Below, piece by piece: positions 7,470 through 17,029 of a stretch of DNA of 64,000 nucleotides (position 1 is its first letter; every line of letters begins with the position of its first letter). Source of the DNA: Streptomyces poonensis (GTDB taxonomy: Bacteria > Actinomycetota > Actinomycetes > Streptomycetales > Streptomycetaceae). The stretch is from contig NZ_BMVW01000002.1 of assembly GCF_014650915.1 (NCBI RefSeq), positions 1 through 64,000 on the forward strand, read 5' to 3'. Both the position numbers and the translations under genes were made by a program. A model generated the notes under the pieces. The model made no database searches and was not told the origin of the DNA. It worked only from the letters and a program-made list of their open reading frames with translations.

Positions 7470-10400
7470 GTGACACTTTTCTTATTACTGCGGCTCAGGG
7501 CGCACTGGGTGCTCGTGGGCGCCGCCTTCCTCGTCGTCCTGCTGACCACGACCGTGCTCGCCACTCTCGCCCTGTTCTCCGGCGCCGTGGGCGACGCCGC
7601 GCTCAGACAGACACTCGGCGGTCGCGCCGCCGCGTCCGCCTCGCTCGTGATCAGCGCGAAGGTTCCCCCGGGCGGGGAGGAGGCCGCCCGGCAGGCCGTC
7701 CTCCGGGGCGCCGAAGACACCTTCGACGGACTGCCCGTGACGGTGCGGAGGCTGGAGCAGTCCGGGTCCTACGCGCTTCCGGCCGGCTCCCGGGCCCCGT
7801 CCGCGCAGCCGGAGGAGCCGGACCTCACACACTTCGCGGCCCTCGACCGCTCCCGGATCCGTCTCGTCTCCGGTGAGCTGCCCGGCCCAGGCCTCTCCGG
7901 CGCCGGCCCGGGTCCCGTGCCGGTCGCCGTCCCCCAGGCCGCCGCCGAGCGGCTGGACATGCGGACCGGCGCCCGTCTCACCCTCGTCGACAGACTGGAC
8001 GGGCAGCGGCTGGACGTCCGTGTCACCGGCGTCTACCGCCCCTTGGACACCACCGATCCCTACTGGCTGGCGGACCAGCTCGCGGGGCGCGGTGTCCGTA
8101 CGCTCTCCTTCACCACCTACGGCCCGCTGCTCGCGGACCCTTCCGTCCTCTCCTCGGGCCGTACGTCGGCAGGCCCGACCGGCTGGGTCGCCCGCGCCGA
8201 CCACCGCGCCCTGACGACCGAGCGGCTCGGCGCGCTGCGGGACGCGGCGGCACGGGGTCTCGCCGGACTGCGCGAGGACCCGGCCCTGGGCGGCGGACAG
8301 CAGGTGACGACCGCGCTGCCGGCCGTACTCGACCAGTTCTCCAGGTCACTGCTGGTGGCCCGTTCGACGCTGCTGGTCTTCGCCGTGCAGTTGGTCCTGG
8401 TGGCGGCCGGTGCGCTGCTGCTGGTGGGCCGGCTCCTCGGCGCGGAGCGGGCCGCGCAGACCGACCTGCTGCGTGCCCGCGGTGGTTCACGACGCCGGAT
8501 CACCGCCCTGGCCTGGGCCGAGGCACTGGTCCTGGTGGTTCCCGCCGCGGCCTGCGCCCCGCTGCTGGCCGGACCGCTGGCCCGGCTGCTCGAGGAGCAC
8601 TCCGCACTCGGCCGCCTCGGGCTGCGGCTCGACGGGACGGTCACGCCCGCCCTCTGGCTGGTCTGCGGGCTGGTCGCGCTGGGCTGCGCCGCGGCGATCG
8701 TGCCGGGGGTGGGCACCGGCCGCCGCGGCCGGTCGAAGGCGCTGCCCGCTTTCCTGCGGGCCGGGGCGGACATCGGCCTGCTGGCCGTCGCCGCGGTGGC
8801 GTACTGGCAGTTGAGCCGTCAGGCCTCGACCGCCGGTGGCGGAGTTCTCGGCACGGACGCGGACGGGCGGCTGGGGATCGACCCCGTACTGGCCGCCGCG
8901 CCCGCGCTGGCGCTGCTGGCGGGCACGGTCCTGGTGCTGCGCCTCGTCCCCGTGGCCGCGCGGCTCGGCGAACGCCGGGCGGCGCGCGGGCGTTCGCTGT
9001 CGGCGGCCCTCACCGCGTGGCAGTTCGGCAGGCGTCCGCGTCAGGGGGCCGGTCCCGCGCTGCTGCTGGTCCTCGCGGTCGCGCTGGGCGTCCTGGCCGT
9101 CGGGCAGAGTTCCTCGTGGGACCGTTCGCAGCGTGACCAGGCGGACTTCCTCGCCGGCGCCTCCGTACGCGTCCTGGCCTACGGTGCCGCCGCTCCCGGG
9201 GACGCCGACCGGTACGCCTCCCTGCCCGGGGTCCGGGCCGCCGCCCCCGCCCACCGCGCGTCCCTGCCCCTGCCGGACGGCCGCACCGCGACCGTGCTGG
9301 CGCTCGACACCGCACGGGCGGACCAGCGGCTGATGCTGCGTCAGGACCTCGCCCGCAAGGACGCCGACGCGCTGCTGGCCGCCGTCCGTCCGAAGAGCGC
9401 CGGGGTCCGCGCGGGCCTCGTCCTGCCCACGCGGACCAGCAGCCTGACCCTGCGCGTACGTCTCGAGGACGGGCGTACGGGCGCGGCGCCCCGGGAGTTC
9501 GAGCCGGCCCTCACCGTGGAGGTCGAGGACGCCTACGGAGTGACCCACCGGCTGCCCGCGGGAACGCTCGCCGACGACGCCGCGTCCCACGACGTCGTCG
9601 TACGCCTCGACGAGACCGCCGGAGGCGGGCGCGTCACTCCCTGGGGGCCGCTGACCGTCACCGGTCTGCGGCTGAGCGGCCGGGTGCCTCCCGGCTCGGA
9701 CCCGGATCTCCGCCTCGCCGTCGAGCGGGTACGGGCCCGGAGCGACGGCGCGGCCACCCTCCGCGCGGTCGGCGTCCCCGACGGGCTGCGCTGGCAGGGC
9801 ACCGCCACGGCCGCCGTGGACGGCGCCACCGGGGCACCGGCGACGCTGCGCCCCTCCGCCACCGCGGAACGGCCGCTGTCCGTCGCCCATCGCGTCGCCT
9901 CCACGGTGGACCCGGACGCGCCGGACCCGCCGGCGGAGACGGTGACACTGCGGCTGTGGGCCCAGCGACCCGCCCCGCCGGGCCAGGTGGCCGGGACAGC
10001 CACGGACGACTTCCTGCGGGCGGTGGGCGCACGGCGTGGACAGACCCTCGACGTCACCGTGGCCGGCACGGACGTACGGGTGCGGATCGTGGACACCGCC
10101 CGGCAGCTGCCGACCACCGGCGCCGAGGCCGGAGCCGTCGTCCGGGGCGGGACCGGTCCCGCCCCGGACGATGCCACCCCGGACAATGCCGCGGCGGACG
10201 CCCGGGCCACCGACGGCGGCGCCCTGCTGCTGGATCTCCGGGCCGTCAACGAGGTGTTGGCGAGAAGCGCCGACGCTCCGCTCGCCCCCACCGAATGGTG
10301 GCTGAGCACGGACCCGGGAGAGGCCGGGCCGGTCGCCGCGGCGCTGCGTGAGCGGCCCGACACGGATCCGGCCGACGTACTGGTGCGCGACGAGATCGCC

Positions 10401-10853
10401 ACCGCGCTGCTCGACGACCCGCTGGGCGCGGCGCCCCGTGCGGCGCCGCCGGCCGCGGTGGCGGCGGCCGCGGTCCTCGCCGCGGTCGGGTTCGCGGTCG
10501 GTGTGCTCGCCTCGCTGCGCGAACGCCGTGCCGAGCACGCGGTGCTGCACGCCCTGGGCGCCTCCCGGAGCACGCTCGCCCGGCAGACGGCCGTCGAGCA
10601 GAGTGTGCTGATCGCCGTGGCCCTGGTGGCCGGCACGGTCCTGGGCACGGCACTCACCCGCGCCGTCGTCCCCCTGACCGTCCTCACCGCACGTGGCACC
10701 CGCCCCGTCCCGGACGTGCTGGCCGCCCTGCCCCCGCACCAGGTGGCACTGCTGCTCGCGGGGATCGCCTGGCTGCCCCTGACGGCTGTCGCCGTCCTCG
10801 CCCCGCGCCGCACCCGGACCGCGGAGCTGCTGCGCCACCAGGGAGACAGCTGA
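7470..10853 (+). CDS. Large FtsX-type ABC transporter permease, with tandem TTA codons
   Basis: 1127-residue membrane protein. It has an N-terminal membrane helix (about 10-32), a long extracytoplasmic region, a central membrane block (about residues 285-540 including the LLRARGG-type coupling segment), a second extracellular domain and a C-terminal three-helix FtsX block (about 1000-1120, with ERRAEHAVLHALGASRSTLARQ as the coupling helix). FtsX permeases of this double-length type export peptides or lipoproteins or act in antibiotic defence. GTG 7470 is used because cgagg lies 8 bp upstream. Codons 5 and 6 are both TTA (7482-7487), so translation should depend strictly on the bldA tRNA. The stop is one base before the next start. 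Confidence 0.88.
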   Translation: MTLFLLLRLRAHWVLVGAAFLVVLLTTTVLATLALFSGAVGDAALRQTLGGRAAASASLVISAKVPPGGEEAARQAVLRGAEDTFDGLPVTVRRLEQSGSYALPAGSRAPSAQPEEPDLTHFAALDRSRIRLVSGELPGPGLSGAGPGPVPVAVPQAAAERLDMRTGARLTLVDRLDGQRLDVRVTGVYRPLDTTDPYWLADQLAGRGVRTLSFTTYGPLLADPSVLSSGRTSAGPTGWVARADHRALTTERLGALRDAAARGLAGLREDPALGGGQQVTTALPAVLDQFSRSLLVARSTLLVFAVQLVLVAAGALLLVGRLLGAERAAQTDLLRARGGSRRRITALAWAEALVLVVPAAACAPLLAGPLARLLEEHSALGRLGLRLDGTVTPALWLVCGLVALGCAAAIVPGVGTGRRGRSKALPAFLRAGADIGLLAVAAVAYWQLSRQASTAGGGVLGTDADGRLGIDPVLAAAPALALLAGTVLVLRLVPVAARLGERRAARGRSLSAALTAWQFGRRPRQGAGPALLLVLAVALGVLAVGQSSSWDRSQRDQADFLAGASVRVLAYGAAAPGDADRYASLPGVRAAAPAHRASLPLPDGRTATVLALDTARADQRLMLRQDLARKDADALLAAVRPKSAGVRAGLVLPTRTSSLTLRVRLEDGRTGAAPREFEPALTVEVEDAYGVTHRLPAGTLADDAASHDVVVRLDETAGGGRVTPWGPLTVTGLRLSGRVPPGSDPDLRLAVERVRARSDGAATLRAVGVPDGLRWQGTATAAVDGATGAPATLRPSATAERPLSVAHRVASTVDPDAPDPPAETVTLRLWAQRPAPPGQVAGTATDDFLRAVGARRGQTLDVTVAGTDVRVRIVDTARQLPTTGAEAGAVVRGGTGPAPDDATPDNAAADARATDGGALLLDLRAVNEVLARSADAPLAPTEWWLSTDPGEAGPVAAALRERPDTDPADVLVRDEIATALLDDPLGAAPRAAPPAAVAAAAVLAAVGFAVGVLASLRERRAEHAVLHALGASRSTLARQTAVEQSVLIAVALVAGTVLGTALTRAVVPLTVLTARGTRPVPDVLAALPPHQVALLLAGIAWLPLTAVAVLAPRRTRTAELLRHQGDS

Positions 10854-10854
10854 C

Positions 10855-13653
10855 GTGAACACCCGCCCACGCCCCCGGCGCACCGGCCGTCCGCGACCGG
10901 TCGCTCCCTGGACGCGGACCCGCCTGCGCACCGCTCCCGGCGCCTCGCTCGCCTTCGGGGCACTCGTCCTGCTCACCTCCTTCCTCGCCGCCGCCTTCCC
11001 CCGTGCCGTCGAGGCCAACGAGACCCGGAGTCTGCGGGAGGCGGTCACCGCCGCCGAGCCGTCCCGCAGCGTGCTGGAACTGCGCCTCCCCCTGCCCGGT
11101 CTCGTACCGTCGTCGTCCGCCCGTGAGAACGCGCTGCGCCCGTCGGCGGTCGCGGACACCTACCGTGACGTCCTGGCGGCCGTGCCCGCCCCCGTGCGGG
11201 TGGACAGGGCGCAGTCCTCGTACGGGGTGCGCACGGCCCAGCCCCTGACCGGCCTGGACCACTGGCTGCCGCGGCCCGAAGGGGTGCCGCCCCGGTTCAC
11301 GGTCGCCGCACAGGCCGGCCTGGCCGCCCATGCCACCGTGCGCGAGGGCCGGCTGCCCCGCGCGCGGGCCGGTACGACGGAGGGCACGCGGCAGATCGAG
11401 GCGGCGGTGACGACGGCGACCGCCGGGAAGCTGCGACTGGGCGTCGGTTCCGTCGTGCATGTCGACGGCGCGACGGAGGGCCGGACTCTCGCGCTGCGCG
11501 TCACCGGCATCGTCGAACCGCGCGCGCCCGAGGGCGCCTACTGGTCCGCCGAACAGCTGCTGCGCACCCCCAGCATCGCCTTCACGCCCTCGCGTCCGCC
11601 CCTCTCCTACTGGCAGGCGGGCCTCCTGGTGCCTCCCGCCGCGGCGCCCGCCCTGCTGGGCACCCGCGGCGAACCGGAGCCCTACTGGCGGCTCGCGCCC
11701 GATCCCGAGGCGCTCACCGCGCGGCGGCTGCCGGCGTTCGCGGACCGGATCGCCTCGCTCGAGAGCGGCCCGGGGCTGCTCCGCCTCAGGGACGTGGCCG
11801 GTCAGGACGCCGTCCTGACCACCGAGATGGACTCCATACTCTCCGCGCACCGGTCCCAGGACGCCGCCGTCACCCCCGTGTTGACGGTGGCCGCCACCGG
11901 CACCGCCGTCGTCGCGGCGGTGACCCTCGCCATGACCGCGGGGCTGACGGCCGCGCGGCGCGGCGCGGAACTCGCCCTGCTGCGGGCCCGCGGCGGGTCA
12001 CTCGGCGGCATCGCGGGCCGGCTGCTCGCCGAGTCCGCCGCCGTCGCGCTGCCGGCCGACGCGGCGGGTCTGACGGCCGCGGTGCTGCTGGTGGGCGAAG
12101 CGGCCCTGGCACCGGCGATCGCGGCCGCCGCGGCGGTCACGGTGTTCGCCTGCGCCGCCCTGCCCGTCCGCGCGATCGTCGCCCACCGCGGTGTCCGCGC
12201 CGAGCACGAGCGTGCGGACCTGATCCGCACGCGGCCTGGCAGACGCCGTACGGTCGCCGAGCTGACCCTTCTCGTGCCGGCCGTCGCCTCGGTCACGGCT
12301 CTGCGGCTGCGCGGCACGACCGGTGACGGTGATCTCCTGGCCGGCGCCGCGCCCGTGCTGGCCGCCCTGGTCGCCGCGCTGGTCCTGGCACGGCTGTATC
12401 CGCTGCCCCTGCGCCCGCTCGTCCGGTGGTCCGCACGGCTGCGGGGCGCGGTCGGGTTCCTCTCGCTCGCCCGGGCCGGGCGGGGTTCCCCGGCCGGCCC
12501 GCTGTCCGTGCTCGTGCTGCTGGTGGCCCTGACCACGGCGTCGTTCGGGGGAGCCGTGCTGACCGGTGTCGCCGACGCACGCGACCGGGCGGCGCTGACA
12601 GCGACGGGAGCGGACACGCGGGTGTCCGGTGCGGGCGGGACCACGGTCCTCCCGGACGGCGTCGAGCGGGCGGTGCGCGACGTTCCCGGCGTCCGTGCCG
12701 TCGCCCCCGTCATGATCGACTCGATCGACCTGTCCGCCGAGTCGTCGGCCGGAGACCGCCTCTCCCCGGCCCTGATCGCCGTCGACCCCCCGTCCTACGC
12801 ACGGTTCCTGCACGAACAGGGACTCGGCGGCTTCCCGGTCCGGATCCCCCGGGCCGGCGGGGAACGGGACGACGACGGCGCCGTCGTGGACGCGGTCGCC
12901 TCGCCGGGCGTCGCCGCGGCGCTCGGCCGCGCACCGCGCCGGACAGCCTCGCCGGCCGGGACCTTCACCGTCCGGGTCACCGAGGTGCTCACCCGCACAC
13001 CCGTGCTACCCACCTCGGCCTCGGAGTTCCTGCTGGTCGACGCCTCCGCACTGCCCCGCCGGGCCACCAACACCCTGCTGGTCTCTGGCCCGGACGCGGA
13101 CCCGGAGGCGCTGCGGAAGGCCGCGCGCACCGGGGGCGGCCAGGTCGAGGTGCGTCTGCGCAGCGAGGAACGCGCCGCGTACGCCGACCCGCCCCTCCAG
13201 TCGGGCGCCGAGCTGCTCTTCGGCGCGGCCGTCCTCGCGAGCTCGGGCTTCGCCGCACTGGCGCTGCTCATGTCCTTCCTCACGACCGCCCCGGAACGCA
13301 CCGCCCTGCTGGCCCGGCTGCGCACCATGGGCCTCACCCGTCGGCAGGGGCGCCGGCTGCTGCTCCTGGAAACCCTGCCGCAGACCCTGCCGGCAGCGGT
13401 GGGAGGAGTCCTCGCGGGCTGGGCGACCGTATGGCTGCTCGGTCCCGGGCTGGACCTGACCCCTCTGGCGTTCGCCGCCGCCGGCTCCGGCCCCGTACCT
13501 CAGGTCGAAGCCTCGCTGCGCACCGACCCGTGGTCGCTGCTGGTGCCCGCCGCCGGCGTGGTGGCGCTGACCGCGGCGGTGGCCGCCGCGCAGGCCTGGT
13601 GGGTGGCGCGGGCCGGATCGATCACCGAACTCAGGGCAGGAGACGCACCATGA
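10855..13653 (+). CDS. FtsX-type ABC transporter permease
   Basis: 932 residues starting at GTG 10855, one base after the preceding stop, so the two permeases are coupled. The first membrane helix is about 30-50, followed by an extracytoplasmic domain, a membrane block containing the LALLRARGGSLGGIAGRLLAE coupling motif near residue 375, a second external domain, and a C-terminal FtsX block (ERTALLARLRTMGLTRRQGRR near 825, then two helices). It shares the architecture of the gene at 7470 and presumably forms a heterodimer with it. The stop overlaps the start of the ATPase at 13650. Confidence 0.88.
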   Translation: MNTRPRPRRTGRPRPVAPWTRTRLRTAPGASLAFGALVLLTSFLAAAFPRAVEANETRSLREAVTAAEPSRSVLELRLPLPGLVPSSSARENALRPSAVADTYRDVLAAVPAPVRVDRAQSSYGVRTAQPLTGLDHWLPRPEGVPPRFTVAAQAGLAAHATVREGRLPRARAGTTEGTRQIEAAVTTATAGKLRLGVGSVVHVDGATEGRTLALRVTGIVEPRAPEGAYWSAEQLLRTPSIAFTPSRPPLSYWQAGLLVPPAAAPALLGTRGEPEPYWRLAPDPEALTARRLPAFADRIASLESGPGLLRLRDVAGQDAVLTTEMDSILSAHRSQDAAVTPVLTVAATGTAVVAAVTLAMTAGLTAARRGAELALLRARGGSLGGIAGRLLAESAAVALPADAAGLTAAVLLVGEAALAPAIAAAAAVTVFACAALPVRAIVAHRGVRAEHERADLIRTRPGRRRTVAELTLLVPAVASVTALRLRGTTGDGDLLAGAAPVLAALVAALVLARLYPLPLRPLVRWSARLRGAVGFLSLARAGRGSPAGPLSVLVLLVALTTASFGGAVLTGVADARDRAALTATGADTRVSGAGGTTVLPDGVERAVRDVPGVRAVAPVMIDSIDLSAESSAGDRLSPALIAVDPPSYARFLHEQGLGGFPVRIPRAGGERDDDGAVVDAVASPGVAAALGRAPRRTASPAGTFTVRVTEVLTRTPVLPTSASEFLLVDASALPRRATNTLLVSGPDADPEALRKAARTGGGQVEVRLRSEERAAYADPPLQSGAELLFGAAVLASSGFAALALLMSFLTTAPERTALLARLRTMGLTRRQGRRLLLLETLPQTLPAAVGGVLAGWATVWLLGPGLDLTPLAFAAAGSGPVPQVEASLRTDPWSLLVPAAGVVALTAAVAAAQAWWVARAGSITELRAGDAP

Positions 13654-14627
13654 CCGACCCCGCACTCGCGACCGACCCGACACTCGCCGACCTCGAACGG
13701 CGCGCGATGGCGCACCGCGACACCCCGGCCCACGGGGTCGACGCCCTGGTCGTCTGCGACCGGCTGGTGCGGATCTTCAGCGAGGACGGGGTGGAGGTGC
13801 AGGCACTGCAGGGCCTGGACCTGCTCGTACGCGAGGGAGAGCTGATGGCCCTGGTGGGCGCCTCCGGAAGCGGCAAGTCGACACTGATGAACATCCTCGC
13901 CGGCCTCGACGTCCCGTCCGCCGGCACGGCGCGGGTCGGCGGCCACGACCTGCTCACGATGAGCGCCAGGGACCGGCTCCGCCACCGCCGCGACGTGGTC
14001 GGCTTCGTCCGGCAGCAGACGGCCCGCAATCTGCTGCCCTTCCTGACCGCCGCGCAGAACGTCGCCCTGCCGATGCAGTTGCGCGGCGGCAGCCGCTTCG
14101 CCGGGCGCCGGCAGGCGGAACGCGCCGGGGAACTGCTGGCGATGCTGGACGCCGCCGAGTGCCACGACCGCCTGCCGCGGCAGATGTCGGGCGGCCAGCA
14201 GCAGCGGGTGGCGATCGCCGTGGCGCTCGCCAACTCCCCGTCCCTCCTGCTCGCCGACGAACCGACCGGCGAACTGGACGCGGCCACCGGTGAGCAGGTG
14301 TTCGCGGCGTTCCGCAGGGCCAACGAGGAACTGGGGGCGACCATCATGATCGTCACCCATGACCAGGCCGTCGCGGCCGAGGTCGAGCGCACGGTCGCGA
14401 TCCGCGACGGCCGTACCTCCTCGGAGGTGGTGCGCCGCACCGAGATCGGCGAGGACGGCCGGGAGTCGGTGACGGCACGCGAGTTCGTGACACTGGACCG
14501 GGCCGGACGGCTGCAGCTGCCCGCCGCCTACACGGCCGCTCTCGGCCTGCGCGACCGGGCGCTGCTGGAGCTGGAACAGGACCACGTCAAGGTCCGGCCG
14601 GACAGGGACACCGGCGAGGGCCACTGA
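13650..14627 (+). CDS. ABC transporter ATP-binding protein partnering the two FtsX permeases
   Basis: 325 residues. Walker A GASGSGKST is at 70-78, signature MSGGQ at 179-183 (Met replaces the usual Leu) and Walker B SLLLADE at 198-204, followed by IVTHD. The ATG overlaps the stop of the upstream permease (ATGA), which supports production at matched levels. An unusual 65-residue C-terminal extension (from about 265: TSSEVVRRTEIGEDG to the end) resembles an AbrB/SpoVT-like strand pattern (FVTLDRAGRLQLPAAYTAALGLRDRALLELEQDHVKVRP) and might be a regulatory or dimerising tail. This extension reading is an inference. Confidence 0.9.
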   Translation: MTDPALATDPTLADLERRAMAHRDTPAHGVDALVVCDRLVRIFSEDGVEVQALQGLDLLVREGELMALVGASGSGKSTLMNILAGLDVPSAGTARVGGHDLLTMSARDRLRHRRDVVGFVRQQTARNLLPFLTAAQNVALPMQLRGGSRFAGRRQAERAGELLAMLDAAECHDRLPRQMSGGQQQRVAIAVALANSPSLLLADEPTGELDAATGEQVFAAFRRANEELGATIMIVTHDQAVAAEVERTVAIRDGRTSSEVVRRTEIGEDGRESVTAREFVTLDRAGRLQLPAAYTAALGLRDRALLELEQDHVKVRPDRDTGEGH

Positions 14628-15136
14628 TCGCGGCGCCGGGCGGGATTCCGGGACCGTCGGCGCCCTGCCGGCCCCTCCTCCGCCACCCTGCGGACCAGTG
14701 CGGTCGCCGGGTCACGTCCTGGTCGGTCCGCGCCCTGCCGCCCCGGCCCGGGACCGCCGACGCACATCATGTCAACGCCTTCACCACATAGCGCGCAGCG
14801 TCTCAAGGATCCACTGGCTGCATAGGCGTCCCAGGGCCGTCCGCGCAGAGGGACGGCGGCCGCGACGGCAGTGCCCGGTCCTGCGGGTCCGTGGCGTTTC
14901 CGCACGGACCTGTGCGGCGATCCGTCGTGCCGGGGACCAGCGCATGTGGCCCGACGCTGTCGCTGATGCGCTCGCCCGGTTCGAGTGGGCCTTCGAAGCA
15001 GCCCGGACGGTATCTGGACGCCTCCGAGGTCCGGCAGCCCGGGCTGAAGGTGGAGGATGCCGGTGACGCTCTGGAGGAGACCGTCGACGCCGGTGGACGG
15101 GCCGGGCCGGGCCGATACGGACGATGCTTCCCTCGG
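14628..15136. other. 509-bp stretch with no supported gene
   Basis: It lies between the convergent ATPase (plus) and hydrolase (minus) genes. Short open frames on both strands give low-complexity Arg-rich products and lack SD sequences. ggcgccgggcggg...ggcgcc near 14632-14663 might fold weakly as a terminator, but no convincing hairpin is seen. Confidence 0.4.
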
Positions 15137-15871
15137 TCAGGAGACGGCCGTGGCCAGGGTGTCGGCGAGTTCGGTGGGCGCCGACAGCATCGGCCAGTGT
15201 CCCGTCGGCAGGTCGAAGCGTCGCCACGGCGGCTGGTTCAGGAAGGCCAGCATCGGCACCCCGGCATCCAGCAGGCCCGTGAAGTCATGGCAGGCGATCA
15301 GCACACGGTCCACATCGGGACCGGGTTCGGCCGGGCCGGCGAGACGCTGGGTGTAGGTGCCGAACGGGTGAGGGGTGGCCCGCGTGCGCAGAACGTCCCG
15401 CCGGTCCTCGTCGAGCCCGTCAAGGCTGCTGTCCAGACCCAGGACCTCGAAGGGCGGCATCGCCAGCCGCCATCCGTCACCGGAAGCGGATACCTGGTGA
15501 CGCAACTGGTCGGCTTCCTGCGGTGGCATCAGGTCCAGCACGCACATGTCCACGGCGAACGGGGCGCTGTCCACGTAGACCACGCGCGCCACCCGGTCAC
15601 CGAGACGTCCGGCTGCCCCGGTCACCGGAGCAGCCGCATAGCTGTGGGCGACCAGTGTGACGTCGCGCAGATCGTTCCGTTCGACGAATCCGGTGACATC
15701 CGCGATGTGCGTGTCCAGGTCGGTCTGTGGTCCGCCCTGGTCGGCCCGCTCGGCCAGGCCCGTCAACGTCAGGGGCAGCGCCGTGTGGCCGCGCTCGCGC
15801 AGGACGTGGACCGTGTCTTCCCAGGCCCACGCCCCGAGCCAGGCGCCGGGAACGAGTACGAAGGTGGCCAT
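15137..15871 (-). CDS. Alpha/beta hydrolase (MenH/salicylate-esterase-like)
   Basis: 244 residues. The N-terminus ATFVLVPGAWLGAWAWEDTVHVLRERGH fits the family in which the oxyanion loop is HGAW-like. The nucleophile is in AHSYAA (Ser near 78) and the catalytic His is in TGHWPMLS near the C-terminus. There is no signal peptide, so it is cytoplasmic. The start at 15871 has SD gggag. It is divergent from the WYL-domain regulator at 15970 with a 98-bp shared region containing a 21-bp imperfect palindrome, the usual arrangement for a regulator controlling a detoxifying or catabolic hydrolase. Confidence 0.82.
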   Translation of the reverse strand: MATFVLVPGAWLGAWAWEDTVHVLRERGHTALPLTLTGLAERADQGGPQTDLDTHIADVTGFVERNDLRDVTLVAHSYAAAPVTGAAGRLGDRVARVVYVDSAPFAVDMCVLDLMPPQEADQLRHQVSASGDGWRLAMPPFEVLGLDSSLDGLDEDRRDVLRTRATPHPFGTYTQRLAGPAEPGPDVDRVLIACHDFTGLLDAGVPMLAFLNQPPWRRFDLPTGHWPMLSAPTELADTLATAVS

Positions 15872-15923
15872 GTGATCTCCCTGGAGTCCGGAAGTGAGGT
15901 GCTGTGGGGAGCGTAGAATCAAT

Positions 15924-15944
15924 ACAGGACAGATTCCGCCCTGT
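15924..15944. promoter_or_regulatory. 21-bp imperfect palindrome, likely operator of the WYL regulator
   Basis: acagg and cctgt form the outer arms around an 11-bp core; most positions are symmetric. It lies between the divergent hydrolase and regulator genes, 26 bp before the regulator start. Confidence 0.6.
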
Positions 15945-15969
15945 TACGCACTGTCAAGCGGAGTGATCT

Positions 15970-16944
15970 ATGTCGCATCCTCTGACCCGTGTGCTGACCC
16001 TCCTGGAACTCCTCCAGTCGAACCCCCGGCTCACCGGGACAGAGCTGGCCGGCCGCCTGGACACCGATGTCCGTACGGTGCGCCGGTACACCGCCCACCT
16101 GCGGGAACTGGGCATCCCCGTGGAGGCCGAACGCGGACGTCACGGCGGCTACCGACTGGCACGGGGATACCGGATGCCACCCTTGGTCCTCGCCAACGAC
16201 GAGGCTCTCGCCGTCGTCCTCGGCCTGCTCGCAGCGGAACGTCTGGGCATGGGCACGGCCGCACCGGCCGGCGCCGGTGCCCTGGCCAAGATCGAGCGGG
16301 TGCTCCCGCACGCCCTGCGCGAACCACTGGCCGCCATGCGGGAGACCCTGTCCTTCACCGCCAACGCCGTGACAGGACAGGCACCCGGAACGGACGTTCT
16401 TCTGGCCCTGGGCCAGGCCTCCCGCGCACGCACGACCGTCGGCATCAGCCACGAGTCCTGGCGCCAGGAGCACACCGAACGCGACATCGACCCCTACGGC
16501 GTGGTCTTCCACACCGGCCGCTGGTACGTCGTCGGCCATGACCACCTCCGCGACAGCCTGCGGACCTTCCGCATCGACCGCATCACCTCCGTCACTCCCC
16601 GGCCCCACCGGTTCACCGCCCCCGACGGCTTCGACCCCGTCACCCACCTGACCTCGACCCTGGCCCAGGGGTCGTACCGGTGGCAGGTCGAGGTGACCGT
16701 CCACGGTCCCCTCGACGCGATCGCCCGCCGACTGCCTCACTCAGCGGTGACCCTCACCGACCACCCCACCGGCGTCCTCCTGCACGCACAGGCGGAACGG
16801 CTGGACGGCATGGCGCGCCTCCTCGCTTCCCTGGAATGGCCCTTCACCATCCACCACCCCGACGAACTGCGGCGAGCCCTCAAGGACCTCGCCGACCAGC
16901 TCACCGCGGCCGCCCGACGGGAACCGGGAGAACCACCGCGGTGA
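15970..16944 (+). CDS. YafY/WYL-domain transcriptional regulator
   Basis: 324 residues. An N-terminal DeoR-type winged helix (residues 3-58: LLELLQSNPRLTGTELAGRLDTDVRTVRRYTAHLRELG, then RHGGYRL) is followed by a WYL domain (about 135-215, with GRWYVVGHDHLRDSLRTFRIDRI) and a WCX-type C-terminal extension. WYL domains bind nucleic-acid or small ligands and tune DNA binding. Here the motif reads W-Y-V rather than W-Y-L. SD ggag precedes ATG 15970. It most likely controls the divergent hydrolase and itself through the palindrome at 15924. Confidence 0.88.
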   Translation: MSHPLTRVLTLLELLQSNPRLTGTELAGRLDTDVRTVRRYTAHLRELGIPVEAERGRHGGYRLARGYRMPPLVLANDEALAVVLGLLAAERLGMGTAAPAGAGALAKIERVLPHALREPLAAMRETLSFTANAVTGQAPGTDVLLALGQASRARTTVGISHESWRQEHTERDIDPYGVVFHTGRWYVVGHDHLRDSLRTFRIDRITSVTPRPHRFTAPDGFDPVTHLTSTLAQGSYRWQVEVTVHGPLDAIARRLPHSAVTLTDHPTGVLLHAQAERLDGMARLLASLEWPFTIHHPDELRRALKDLADQLTAAARREPGEPPR

Positions 16945-16964
16945 AGACCGGCCTACCGGCCCTC

Positions 16965-16979
16965 GCCCCTGCTCGGGGC
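16965..16979. terminator. Short hairpin between convergent genes
   Basis: gcccc-tgctc-ggggc lies 20 bp after the WYL regulator stop and before the convergent DUF6461 gene. The stem is only 5 bp, so the call is tentative. Confidence 0.35.
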
Positions 16980-17029
16980 AGGCGTGGGCAAGGCCGACGC
17001 CTACGGCGGCAGGACCGCTGCCCGCACTC

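Noticed and set aside
8487..11159. 890-codon open frame on the minus strand
   Set aside because: Shadow of the two FtsX permease genes. High GC makes the opposite strand stop-poor; the product is Gly/Arg/Gln-rich with no recognisable fold.
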